Origin: Candidatus Aquidulcis sp.
GTDB taxonomy: Bacteria; Chloroflexota; Anaerolineae; UBA4142
Direction of reading: 5' to 3'
NCBI GenBank assembly: GCA_020723345.1
Contig: DYJA01000005.1
Coordinates: 1-64,000, forward strand
Length of the DNA stretch: 64,000 nucleotides
A program made the translations under genes and the position numbers. Positions 25,217-33,192 of this stretch are shown here, piece by piece. Below the pieces are notes generated by a model, which was given only the letters and a program-made list of their open reading frames with translations, was not told the DNA's origin and did no database searches. Position 1 is the stretch's first letter, and every line of letters begins with the position of its first letter.

Positions 25217-26899
25217 CTTGAGTGACCACTCTTCCGCGTTCCAGCCGTTGTTGTCCCACGCGTTCGGGACCCAGCCGAGCAAGCGATCGCGATACGAATC
25301 GAGGTCGAGGCGTTGATAGAGGTAGATCATGTTGGTTGCCTCTTGACCGATCTTCGCGATCTGACAGTACAGGTCGCGCCGCTTGCTCATATCGGGTTCC
25401 TTGGCGGCGGACTGCAACAGTTCATCCACCTTGGGATCAGCAAAGCGCGTGTAGTTCAACCCGCCTTTGTTCCCTTCGTGCGGAATCATCCACGAGGCGA
25501 ACAGGTTCGTCATCTGGCTGTGCGGATCAATGCCGGCATTCGTCGTGTACATGATGATGTCGAAATTTCCGTGGCGGCGCGGCGAGTTGGCGTCCCACGT
25601 GCCGATGACGACTGACGACGGCGCGTTCTCGATGTACAACTCGACGCCAATCGCCTTCATATCCTCGACGATCAGCACCTGCGAATCTTCGCGCAATTTG
25701 TTGCCGGAGGTCGTCGAGTATTTCAAGCGGAGGCGCGTGCCGTCGGGCGCGACCTTCGCGCCTTTCGCGACGCGGATGCCGTCGGGACCAGGCACCCAGC
25801 CCGCTTCATCCAAGAGTTTCTTGGCTTGCGCGACGTCATAGCCGCGCGGCTTGAAATCGGCGCACTGGAAAAAGCCCGCATTGATTTCGTTGGTGCCGGG
25901 CTTGGCTTTGCCGAAGAGCAATTTGTCAATGATGCGCTGCTTGTTGATGCCGTACTCGATGGCTTGGCGCACTTTGACATCGTTCAAGATGAGATGCGGC
26001 TTCTTTGGATCGGAGGGATCTTTGTTCTCCGCCATGTTCAAGAACAACCGCTCGCCGCCGATCTGCATCGGGTCGGAGATTTTCACCCCCGCCATCTTCT
26101 CCAACTGTGGCATGTCCGCTTCGGTGTTGTTCCAAACGATATCCACTTCGCCGCTGGCGAGCAATTGCATCGCGACTTCGGATGATGGGACGATGCGGAT
26201 CACGACCTGATCGAGGTACGGCTTGTCCTTTTCGCGGAAATTGGGATTGCGCGAGAGGGTAATGTACGAATCGGCAACCCATTCGTCCAACTTGAAGGGG
26301 CCGGTGCCGATGGGTTTGCGATTGTACGCCCAGTTCTTCATATCCTTGGGGTCACCGGTCGCGTGCTTGGGCAGAATAAAGTTGTCGAACATGGTGAGGT
26401 ACGGCGCGTAGAATTCTTTGAACTTGAGGACAACCGTATTGGGATCGGGACAATCCACCGAAGCAAGCTTGTCGTAACCGGTCGTCGAGACCACGCCGAC
26501 ACCGGGCGTCATGATCGCTTGCAAGGTGAATTGGAAATCGGCGCAGGTCAGTGGTTGACCATCCGACCACTTGATGCCTTCCTTCAGTTTGTAAGTGATC
26601 GTTTTGCCGTCATCCTTGACGCCGCCATTCTGAACGGTGGGCACTTCTTTGGCAAGGTTCGGGACGCGCGCGCCGTCGGGCATCACTTTGGTGAAACCCT
26701 CGACGATGAAGACGTTCACTTCGTCCATCACCGTTTGGGTGCCGAGGTTGGAATTGAGAGTGATGGGCGATTGCCACACTGCCATCGTGACTTTGCCGCC
26801 TTTTTTGGCAGCCGGCGCAGGGGTTGGCGCAGGAGCGCAAGCGATGAGGACAGCCAGCAGAACGAGCAGAGCAAACACAATCAGTTTGCGTGCGTACAT
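25214..26899 (-). CDS. peptide ABC transporter substrate-binding lipoprotein (module 3)
   Basis: A 561-residue SBP_bac_5 protein; the start is set at MYARKL because AGGAGGAG precedes it and the upstream codons lack a signal. The signal ends in the lipobox LIACA with a short Pro/Ala linker. Mature motifs TYKLKEGIKWSDGQPL and RVAKGAKVAPDGTRLRLK align with the other copies. It leads module 3 with its own promoter and a 145-nt leader; no GntR gene accompanies this module. Confidence 0.92.
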   Translation of the reverse strand: MYARKLIVFALLVLLAVLIACAPAPTPAPAAKKGGKVTMAVWQSPITLNSNLGTQTVMDEVNVFIVEGFTKVMPDGARVPNLAKEVPTVQNGGVKDDGKTITYKLKEGIKWSDGQPLTCADFQFTLQAIMTPGVGVVSTTGYDKLASVDCPDPNTVVLKFKEFYAPYLTMFDNFILPKHATGDPKDMKNWAYNRKPIGTGPFKLDEWVADSYITLSRNPNFREKDKPYLDQVVIRIVPSSEVAMQLLASGEVDIVWNNTEADMPQLEKMAGVKISDPMQIGGERLFLNMAENKDPSDPKKPHLILNDVKVRQAIEYGINKQRIIDKLLFGKAKPGTNEINAGFFQCADFKPRGYDVAQAKKLLDEAGWVPGPDGIRVAKGAKVAPDGTRLRLKYSTTSGNKLREDSQVLIVEDMKAIGVELYIENAPSSVVIGTWDANSPRRHGNFDIIMYTTNAGIDPHSQMTNLFASWMIPHEGNKGGLNYTRFADPKVDELLQSAAKEPDMSKRRDLYCQIAKIGQEATNMIYLYQRLDLDSYRDRLLGWVPNAWDNNGWNAEEWSLK

Positions 26900-26963
26900 A
26901 CTTCTCCTCCTTTGAATTTGATCGCACAAGTACGTCAAAGCATAACGATACTCAACGCGATAA

Positions 26964-26975
26964 CATCACCTCCTT
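26964..26975 (-). promoter_or_regulatory. orphan consensus Shine-Dalgarno / possible leader peptide
   Basis: In the leader of the module 3 transcript AAGGAGGTG (26967-26975) is directly followed by ATG and only three sense codons (Leu, Ser, Arg) before TGA. The spacing is shorter than usual. This may be a ribosome standby or leader-peptide signal. Confidence 0.35.
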
Positions 26976-27050
26976 GCTGGGGAAATAGCAAAAGGTTGCG
27001 AGGATTTTAGGGTGACGCGAATCGGAGTGGTGCGGCTTCTCAGTGAAGCG

Positions 27051-27079
27051 ATTGTATCACGAATGAGACGGTTCGTCAA
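27051..27079 (-). promoter_or_regulatory. promoter of module 3
   Basis: On the minus strand TTGACG (27074-27079), a 17-bp spacer and TACAAT (27051-27056). Transcription would start near 27044, giving a leader of about 145 nt before the substrate-binding protein ATG. Confidence 0.8.
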
Positions 27080-27134
27080 GAAATTTCGTGGAATGCGGAA
27101 TCTTCGACCGGCGCGCGTCGAGGTGCGTTCAAGT

Positions 27135-27162
27135 TTGACATTTGCGTGGGTCACGGTACAAT
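27135..27162 (+). promoter_or_regulatory. promoter placing the start site at the ATG (leaderless)
   Basis: TTGACA (27135-27140), a 16-bp spacer and TACAAT (27157-27162). Seven bases lie between the -10 box and the ATG at 27170, so the transcript should begin at or next to the start codon. Confidence 0.75.
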
Positions 27163-27169
27163 ATCATTG

Positions 27170-28666
27170 ATGGCATCGAACCATACCGCTCCGCTGCCAA
27201 CTTCTCCTCCAGAGCCCTTCCAGACCGGAACGGGCAAATGCTTGACGGTCGCCTGCATTGTCGTCACCTTCACCTTGCTCGTTTGCGCGTGTCTTGCGTT
27301 GGTCTTGGCGGGCGCGCTCGGTTCGGGCTATGTGCGAATCACTTTGGGCGCAACCGCGACCCCGCCTCTCACTGCTACGCCCACGTCAACAGACACTCCA
27401 ACCCCAACCGTAACTGCGCCCCCCACTGCAACTTTGCCTCCGACCACAATCCCTACCCGGACCATCACCCGCTTTCCGACGACGCTCCCAACGCGCGCGC
27501 CAACCCCATCGCCAACGCCGACCTTTTTGCTGACACCCACCGGCGTGACTTTTAAATTCGACGACAGCGTGGCGCAGAGTGAGCGCGACCTGATTCAAAA
27601 TGGCGTCGCGCTCGGGCGGCGGAGTTTCGGCGATGTGGGCCCTGTCACCGTTTTTGCGTACACCGATCTGAATACACTGATTACAGAGATGGCACGCAAC
27701 AACCGCCTATCGATAGAAAGCGATCGATCCAAAGACCTGCGGCGACGCTTTGAAAATTATACCTGGAGCGCCGCCGCCAGTTCAGGCGCGATCTGGCTCT
27801 GGGTTTCTGATCGCTGGAAAACCAGACCGCGCGAAGCCAAGACCCGCGCGCTGATTCACGAATATTTTCATTTGGCGCAAGATGCGCGCGCCGGGCGCGT
27901 CGGCAGCAAAGGTCCCCTCTGGCTCATCGAAGGCGCGGCTGAATTCGAATCGTACCGCGTCATGGCAAACCTGGGGCAAGCCCATCTGTCCCAAGCCCGT
28001 TCCGACAAGATCATTCAGACCAGAGGATTACTCAACTCACTCAGTTCGATGGAACAGTTGACGACCGCCGAAGTGGAGGATACCGGCGCGCCTTATTCGT
28101 TGGGTTATCTCGCGGTCGAGAGGTTGATCGCGGACTATGGCGGCGAGCGCGCCTTGCTCCAATTCTGGGATGAGCAAAGCAAGGGCGCAACGTGGCAGTC
28201 TGCATTTCAATCCGCCTTTGGAATTTCGCTCAGCAATTTCTACGCCAAGTTCGAAGCATATCGGCGCGAGCAGTTTCCACCCTACTGCGGCGCAGTCCAA
28301 ACCGCGCGCGCCACCGTATCGCCAACGCCGACGGCTCCGTCAATCCGCTTTGATCGCCGCCATCCACCCGGCGCGCTGGCTCTTTCGGGAGATCCGCTCA
28401 GCGCGTCTCCCAATATTCCGTACACATTCTGCGTGAGTGGATTCCCGCTCACCGCGCTGACGGAGGATCAAAAGAGGACTAGTTACAAGACTCCGACCGG
28501 CGTGCAGACGTGGCACTCGTGCGGGGGAAATTGTATCATTCTCTACATGCATCCCAGCGCTTCACCCGGCGAGTACACTTTTTCAATCGAGTTGTCCGAC
28601 GGACGACGCGCTGAAACCGTGTTCCAACACGGAAACAATTCCTCCACGGTAACACCGCGCCCCTAG
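27170..28666 (+). CDS. membrane-anchored gluzincin-like metallopeptidase (peptidase MA-like)
   Basis: A 498-residue protein. A TM segment at about residues 26-52 is followed by a Thr/Pro-rich linker (about 60-125) and an extracytoplasmic domain. HEYFH at 230-234 fits the zinc motif HExxH, and the later LIEGAAEFES supplies the third ligand Glu, as in peptidase MA-like proteins. A C-terminal domain after 320 with a short Cys pair is unrecognised. The start is set by a promoter whose -10 box ends seven bases before the ATG, giving a leaderless mRNA. Its stop overlaps the end of the convergent dus gene by 4 bp. Confidence 0.78.
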   Translation: MASNHTAPLPTSPPEPFQTGTGKCLTVACIVVTFTLLVCACLALVLAGALGSGYVRITLGATATPPLTATPTSTDTPTPTVTAPPTATLPPTTIPTRTITRFPTTLPTRAPTPSPTPTFLLTPTGVTFKFDDSVAQSERDLIQNGVALGRRSFGDVGPVTVFAYTDLNTLITEMARNNRLSIESDRSKDLRRRFENYTWSAAASSGAIWLWVSDRWKTRPREAKTRALIHEYFHLAQDARAGRVGSKGPLWLIEGAAEFESYRVMANLGQAHLSQARSDKIIQTRGLLNSLSSMEQLTTAEVEDTGAPYSLGYLAVERLIADYGGERALLQFWDEQSKGATWQSAFQSAFGISLSNFYAKFEAYRREQFPPYCGAVQTARATVSPTPTAPSIRFDRRHPPGALALSGDPLSASPNIPYTFCVSGFPLTALTEDQKRTSYKTPTGVQTWHSCGGNCIILYMHPSASPGEYTFSIELSDGRRAETVFQHGNNSSTVTPRP

Positions 28667-29679
28667 CCAGAAATCTCCAACGACGCGGCGTACTCATCCA
28701 ACATTCGCTCAAACTCGCGCACCTCATCGCACCGCATCAACGCGTGCCGGAGCGCCGCCGCGCCATGCCCGCCTTGCACGTACCGGTACGCGTGTTTGCG
28801 AAAGAGAATCAAGCCATTGTGCGCGCCGTAAAACTCTAAATGCCGCGCGAGGTGTCGCCGCAGCAGCGCGATTTTTTCCGCAGGCGCGATCCGATCGCGA
28901 TCTTGGCGCGCGAAAATCCACGGATTGCCGACCGCCGCGCGTCCGATCATCACGCCGTCGCAGCCGGTTTGCGCTTTGATGCGCGCGATGTCCGCGACCG
29001 TTTTCACGTCCCCGTTGCCGACGACCGGAATCTTGACTGCCTGCTTCACTTCGACGATCGCGTTCCAATCCGCGATGCCGGTGTATCCTTGCGACTTTGT
29101 TCGTGCGTGGACGGCGATCAAACTCGCGCCGCTCTCCTCCAGAATCCGCGCGACCTCCAAGTAATTGCGCGTCCGTTCGTCCCAACCCAGCCGAATCTTC
29201 GCCGTGACCGGCACGCGCAGCGCGCGCGTCAACCGCGCGATCAACCGCGCGATTTTCGCCGGATCGCGCAGCATCCCGGACCCCGCGCCGCGCTCGGCGA
29301 TCTTGCGGACGTAGCAGCCCAAATTCAAGTCGATAATATCGGGACCCAAATCCTGCAATCGCCGCGCGCTTTCGACGAGCAGGTCTTCGTCGTGACCGTA
29401 AATCTGGAAAACCATCGGACGTTCGCGCGGATCGAATTGGAGTTTGCGCCGGGTGATTTCGTCGTGCTCGCCGCGCCGGGACAGCCCATCCACGCTGACG
29501 AACTCGGTGTACGACATCGCCGCGCCGAGTTCGCGGCAGAGCGCGCGAAACGGCAGATCCGAATAGCCGTCCATCGGCGCGAGAATGAGATCGCCGTAGA
29601 CCGGAACATCGCGAACAAAGAAAGTTGGTTGCAGACTTGAAAGATTTCGGCGACTTGGGTCTTTTGTCATTACTTCCAT
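28663..29679 (-). CDS. tRNA-dihydrouridine synthase (Dus family)
   Basis: A 338-residue flavoenzyme that reduces uridines in the tRNA D-loop. Visible are APMDGYSDLPFR at the N-terminus, DLNLGCYVRK with the catalytic Cys, KIRLGWDE, the HARTKSQGYTG segment with the active-site His, and GNGDV followed by MIGRAAVGNPW for FMN-phosphate binding. The start MEVMTK is nine bases after a TATAAT box, implying a leaderless transcript. Its 3' end converges with the metallopeptidase gene. Confidence 0.92.
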   Translation of the reverse strand: MEVMTKDPSRRNLSSLQPTFFVRDVPVYGDLILAPMDGYSDLPFRALCRELGAAMSYTEFVSVDGLSRRGEHDEITRRKLQFDPRERPMVFQIYGHDEDLLVESARRLQDLGPDIIDLNLGCYVRKIAERGAGSGMLRDPAKIARLIARLTRALRVPVTAKIRLGWDERTRNYLEVARILEESGASLIAVHARTKSQGYTGIADWNAIVEVKQAVKIPVVGNGDVKTVADIARIKAQTGCDGVMIGRAAVGNPWIFARQDRDRIAPAEKIALLRRHLARHLEFYGAHNGLILFRKHAYRYVQGGHGAAALRHALMRCDEVREFERMLDEYAASLEISG

Positions 29680-29688
29680 CGTGCGTTG

Positions 29689-29694
29689 ATTATA
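29689..29694 (-). promoter_or_regulatory. extended -10 box of dus, leaderless arrangement
   Basis: On the minus strand TGGTATAAT, a TG-extended -10 box, ends nine bases before the ATG at 29679. A start 7-9 bases after the box would leave almost no 5' leader. The -35 region is not conserved, as is common for extended -10 promoters. Confidence 0.65.
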
Positions 29695-29715
29695 CCACGC
29701 CCCACCGCGTTCCGC

Positions 29716-29829
29716 TAATTCGTTTATCCATTTCCTCAATTTTCCTATTGACCATATTTTATCGAAGGTTTGCAAGTTTTGCCAAGCCATTATCCGTTTA
29801 TCCGTTTCCAGTCCGTATCCTTGTCCGTG
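29716..29829. repeat. scattered TATCCGTTT-type 8-bp words between dus and the RRM gene
   Basis: ATTCGTTTATCCATTT near 29716 and ATCCGTTTATCCGTTTCC near 29792 followed by TCCGTATCC and TCCGTG give several near-tandem 8-bp words. They lie between the divergent dus and RNA-binding protein promoters. No inverted partner is present. Confidence 0.45.
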
Positions 29830-29835
29830 TCATGT

Positions 29836-29864
29836 TTGACGAACCTGGGAAATCGTGATAAACT
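29836..29864 (+). promoter_or_regulatory. promoter of the RNA-binding protein gene
   Basis: TTGACG (29836-29841), a 17-bp spacer and TAAACT (29859-29864). The predicted leader is about 78 nt and ends in AAGGAGAAG before the ATG. A long leader is common for cold-inducible RNA-binding protein genes. Confidence 0.7.
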
Positions 29865-29948
29865 ACTAGTCGTCGGAACACTGTTTTCGGAACAAATCGC
29901 CCCCCTCACCGGTGCGGGCATTTTTCCGCCTTCAAGGAGAAGAAGAGA

Positions 29949-30293
29949 ATGGAATCGAAACTGTACGTCGGCAATCTTCCTTACAACGTTACCGAAGATG
30001 ACCTGCGCGGTTTGTTCGCCCAAGCCGGTGAAGTCAAAGAGGTTGCGTTGATTACGGACCGCGCGACGGGGCGGTCAAAGGGATTTGGCTTTGTGGAAAT
30101 GACCTCCCAAGCTGACGCCGAAAAAGCAATTCAGATGCTGAACAATCACGACATGGGCGGGCGTCCGCTCAAAGTCAGTATCGCGCGCCCGCGTGAAGAT
30201 CGCGGACCCGGCGGCGGAGGTGGCGGCGGCTTTCGCGGCGGCGGTCGACGCGGCGGCGGTCGCGGTGGCGAACGACGCGGCGGACAGTACTAA
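29949..30293 (+). CDS. glycine-rich RRM RNA-binding protein
   Basis: A 114-residue RNA-binding protein. One RRM spans residues 1-80, with RNP2 as KLYVGNLPY and RNP1 as SKGFGFVEM. The tail after residue 85 is almost entirely Gly and Arg. Such small RRM proteins in cyanobacteria and Chloroflexota are often cold-induced RNA chaperones. It has its own promoter, a 78-nt leader and a strong terminator, so it is a single-gene unit. Confidence 0.93.
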   Translation: MESKLYVGNLPYNVTEDDLRGLFAQAGEVKEVALITDRATGRSKGFGFVEMTSQADAEKAIQMLNNHDMGGRPLKVSIARPREDRGPGGGGGGGFRGGGRRGGGRGGERRGGQY

Positions 30294-30300
30294 ACCTTTT

Positions 30301-30338
30301 AGACTTGCAAAGTTTCCGACAACTTTGCAAGTCTTTTT
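30301..30338 (+). terminator. rho-independent terminator of the RRM gene
   Basis: A perfect 14-bp stem (30301-30314 with 30321-30334, 6-nt loop) is followed by a run of five T. Confidence 0.95.
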
Positions 30339-30373
30339 CGATTTACAAATCCCCTCGCAGCAGAGGAATGTAC

Positions 30374-32008
30374 ATGAATCGTCGTTTATCGCTAGTTGCG
30401 ACTCTGGTTCTTTTCGGATTTATCCTCGTCGCGTGCGCGTCGCCCGGAACGCCCACGCCGATCATCGTTCGGGAAACAGTCGCGGTGACTGTCCGAGAAA
30501 CCGTCCAAGTCCCGGCGACAGTTGTCGTCACCGCGACACCCGTACCGACCCCGACGCCCAAACGCGGCAGCACATTGATCATCGCGCGCGCAGAAGATGT
30601 GAACGGATTGGATCCGCACAAACAAAACACGCCTGCTTCCCTGCGCGCCATCGAATTGCTGTACGACCCGCTCTTCACGTTCGACAAAGATCTGAAAATC
30701 GCGCCGAACCTTGCCGAGGCGTGGAAATGGTCGGACGACGGCAAGACATTGACGATCACGCTTCGCAAAAATGTCCGCTTTCACAACGGCGAAACGCTCA
30801 CCGCCGACGACGTGAAATATTCATTCGAGCGAATCTTGGACGACAAGACACTCGCCGCGCTGCGCGTCTTTTTCGCCGACATTGACAAGATCGAAGCGAC
30901 CGACGCGAACACCGTCACCCTCCGGCTCAAGCGCGCAAACGCGGCGCTCCTCGCGGCGATGGCGCAGCCGAACGCGGCAATCGTTTCCAAAAAATTTGTG
31001 ACGGGCGGCGGCGCGTTCAACAAAGAATCCGGTGGCACCGGCATGTTCAAACTCGTCCGCTGGGATCCGGGACGCGCGCTGACGCTTGCCGCGAACAAAG
31101 ATTTCTGGATGCCCGGCTTGCCGCGTCTCGACGGCGTCGAGTTTCGTACGGTCGCGGACGATACCGCAGTGCTCGCGGGCTTGCGCGCCAAGCAGTTCGA
31201 TCTTGGTTTGATCAGCGATCTGCGCGTCGCCGTGCGCGCGGGCGCGGGCAACAGCCCCTTGACGATTGCGCGCGCGTCCGCGCTTGGCTACCACGCCTTG
31301 ATGTTGAATTCCAGTCGCCGCGCGTTCAGCGATGCGCGCGTGCGCCAGGCAATCGCGTGCGCGATCGATCGCCAAGAAGTTTTGGACCTTGCCGCGCTCG
31401 GCGAAGGCGAGATAACGGGTCCTGTCACCGCGCCGTACTATCGCGCGAACGCGAGCGATCTATTTTGCTATCAAAAAGATTGGGCGAAGGCAAGGCAGTT
31501 GTTGACCGAAGCCGGGCGCGCGACCGGTCTCCGTTTCAAATTGACGCTTCCAAACGACGATCCAATTCTCGCGGCGGAGGCGCAAAATATCCAAGCCCAA
31601 TTGCGTAAAGCCGGAGTCGAAACCGATCTCGAAATCTTAGAACCCGGCGTGTACGGCGACCGCTGGTACAAAGCCGATTTCGACGCCGCGCTCGCGTCGC
31701 CCGGCGGCTATCCCGATCCGGATGTGATGCTCGCGCCGTACTGGCAAAGCACCGGCGACAAGAATCGCATCGCCAACTTTCGCGACGCCGAACTCGACCG
31801 CTTGTTCGAGCAAGGTCGCGCGACGACCGATCCGGAAAAGCGCAAACCGATTTACGATCAAATTCAAAAGCGGCTTACCGATGCCGCGCCCTGGGTCTGG
31901 TTGTACTCCGGCTTTGAGTACCGCGTGATGCAGCCGTACGTCAAGGATTTTGCGCCTTCCTCAACTGGCTCGCTCCTCTCATTGCGCCAGGTCTGGCTCG
32001 ACAAATAG
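30374..32008 (+). CDS. peptide ABC transporter substrate-binding lipoprotein (lone copy)
   Basis: A 544-residue SBP_bac_5 protein. The start at 30374 is chosen because AGAGGA lies 6 bp before it. The signal ends in a lipobox VACAS, then a Thr/Val-rich linker. The mature segment RGSTLIIARAEDVNGLDPHKQN is the domain entry. It differs from the three module copies, being closer to generic DppA/OppA-type proteins. No permease or ATPase is adjacent; mutM follows 9 bp later. Confidence 0.9.
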   Translation: MNRRLSLVATLVLFGFILVACASPGTPTPIIVRETVAVTVRETVQVPATVVVTATPVPTPTPKRGSTLIIARAEDVNGLDPHKQNTPASLRAIELLYDPLFTFDKDLKIAPNLAEAWKWSDDGKTLTITLRKNVRFHNGETLTADDVKYSFERILDDKTLAALRVFFADIDKIEATDANTVTLRLKRANAALLAAMAQPNAAIVSKKFVTGGGAFNKESGGTGMFKLVRWDPGRALTLAANKDFWMPGLPRLDGVEFRTVADDTAVLAGLRAKQFDLGLISDLRVAVRAGAGNSPLTIARASALGYHALMLNSSRRAFSDARVRQAIACAIDRQEVLDLAALGEGEITGPVTAPYYRANASDLFCYQKDWAKARQLLTEAGRATGLRFKLTLPNDDPILAAEAQNIQAQLRKAGVETDLEILEPGVYGDRWYKADFDAALASPGGYPDPDVMLAPYWQSTGDKNRIANFRDAELDRLFEQGRATTDPEKRKPIYDQIQKRLTDAAPWVWLYSGFEYRVMQPYVKDFAPSSTGSLLSLRQVWLDK

Positions 32009-32017
32009 AGCAAGCCG

Positions 32018-32881
32018 ATGCCCGAACTCCCCGAAGTCGAAACCGTCGTGCGCGATTTGCGTCCGCTTTTGGTCGGTCGCGCGATTGTCGGCGCGACCGT
32101 GCGCTGGAAACGGACTATCGCCACACCCGACGCGCGCAAATTCGCGCGCGAGATTCGCGCGCACAAAATCGCCGCGATCACGCGGCGCGGCAAGTTTCTG
32201 ATTTTTCGTTTGCGCGGTAGGGGCGCTCAATTGAACATCCCTACAACGCGCTACCTCCTCGTTCACCTCCGTATGACCGGCGGCTTTCATCTCGATCCGC
32301 GCGCCGCGTCGCGCGACAAACACATGCACGTCTGCTTGCAACTCGACGACGGGTACGAATTGCGCTTTCGCGACACGCGCAAATTCGGACGGATGTGGCT
32401 AGTCGATGATCCGGAGCAGGTCATCGCGAAACTGGGTCCCGAACCGCTGGAGATTTCCACGCGCGAATTTCACGCGCGCATCGCAAAACGGCGCGGCAAT
32501 TTGAAACCCTTGCTCCTCGATCAAACGTTTCTCGCCGGCATCGGCAACATTTACGCGGACGAATCGTTGTGGTACGCGCGCCTGCACCCGCTCCACCAAA
32601 CCGAAATGCTGACGCGCGCGGAACGCGGACGTTTGTATCGCGCGATCCGGCAGGTGCTGACGCGCGCGATTGCTGTCGGCGGGACGAGCATCGACGTGAT
32701 GTACAAACGCGTGAACGGCGCGAGCGGCGGCTTTACAAACAGTTTGCGCGCGTTCGATCAGGAAGAACGCCCGTGTCGTCGCTGCGGTACGCCGATCCAA
32801 AAAATTGTCGTCGGTCAACGCGGCACACATTTTTGCCCGACGTGCCAGCCGCGGCGGCGACCCAGGACCGCCGGGGGATAA
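32018..32881 (+). CDS. mutM: formamidopyrimidine-DNA glycosylase
   Basis: A 287-residue DNA repair glycosylase that removes oxidised purines such as 8-oxoG and cleaves the abasic site. The N-terminal PELPEVET provides the catalytic Pro after Met removal and the nearby Glu. The helix-two-turn-helix region FLAGIGNIYADE and the C-terminal zinc finger CRRCGTPI with CPTC are intact. A loop around residues 65-75 (GAQLNIPTTR) seems longer than usual. It is co-directional with the binding protein 9 bp upstream. Confidence 0.95.
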   Translation: MPELPEVETVVRDLRPLLVGRAIVGATVRWKRTIATPDARKFAREIRAHKIAAITRRGKFLIFRLRGRGAQLNIPTTRYLLVHLRMTGGFHLDPRAASRDKHMHVCLQLDDGYELRFRDTRKFGRMWLVDDPEQVIAKLGPEPLEISTREFHARIAKRRGNLKPLLLDQTFLAGIGNIYADESLWYARLHPLHQTEMLTRAERGRLYRAIRQVLTRAIAVGGTSIDVMYKRVNGASGGFTNSLRAFDQEERPCRRCGTPIQKIVVGQRGTHFCPTCQPRRRPRTAGG

Positions 32882-32919
32882 GTAGGAAGCACATCCCATT
32901 CGCCGGTACTATTGTACTA

Positions 32920-32948
32920 TTGAGGTACTATAGTACCTATGTTAGGAT
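32920..32948 (+). promoter_or_regulatory. promoter with 16-bp palindrome between -35 and -10
   Basis: TTGAGG (32920-32925), a 17-bp spacer and TAGGAT (32943-32948). The perfect palindrome AGGTACTATAGTACCT (32923-32938) fills the spacer and overlaps the -35 box. Upstream GGTACTATTGTAC (32904-32916) is a near copy of it. The arrangement suggests a repressor or spacer-binding activator site. Confidence 0.6.
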
Positions 32949-32985
32949 GGCAGCGGAAATCAAAAGTACAACTTTGGACCACCCG

Positions 32986-33072
32986 ACAAAGGCAAACCCT
33001 CCGAAAGAAGGCGACGCAAAGCTAAGGGTCTAAAGCGCAAGTCGATTGCGCCATGATCGCCCAGCCGCCGAA
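32986..33072 (+). ncRNA. cyclic-di-GMP-I (GEMM) riboswitch
   Basis: The RNA has the order of GEMM-I conserved elements: AAAGGCAAACC, then CGAAAG in a tetraloop, then GCGACGCAAAGC, then GGGTCTAAAG, a GC-rich second stem (GCGCAAGTCGATTGCGC), then CATGATCGCC and CCGCCGAAG closing P1. The match to the family consensus is extensive. It lies between a promoter and a terminator/antiterminator in the leader of the small secreted-protein gene. Confidence 0.88.
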
Positions 33073-33074
33073 GT

Positions 33075-33131
33075 GGAATAGATGTTTCCAAGCCCGTCTA
33101 TTCCGCCATGCGGACGTGAAGACGGGTTTTT
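33075..33131 (+). terminator. riboswitch expression platform: terminator with competing antiterminator
   Basis: CCCGTC (33093-33098) pairs with GACGGG (33121-33126), with inner CCGC/GCGG pairing, followed by TTTTT (terminator). Alternatively GGAATAGA (33075-33082) pairs perfectly with TCTATTCC (33097-33104), which takes up part of the terminator's left arm. The two folds are mutually exclusive. Confidence 0.75.
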
Positions 33132-33192
33132 GATTTCCCCGTGTTATCATTATGGCTTGGGACACAACTCCAAATCGGAGCAAGAGGTCAAG

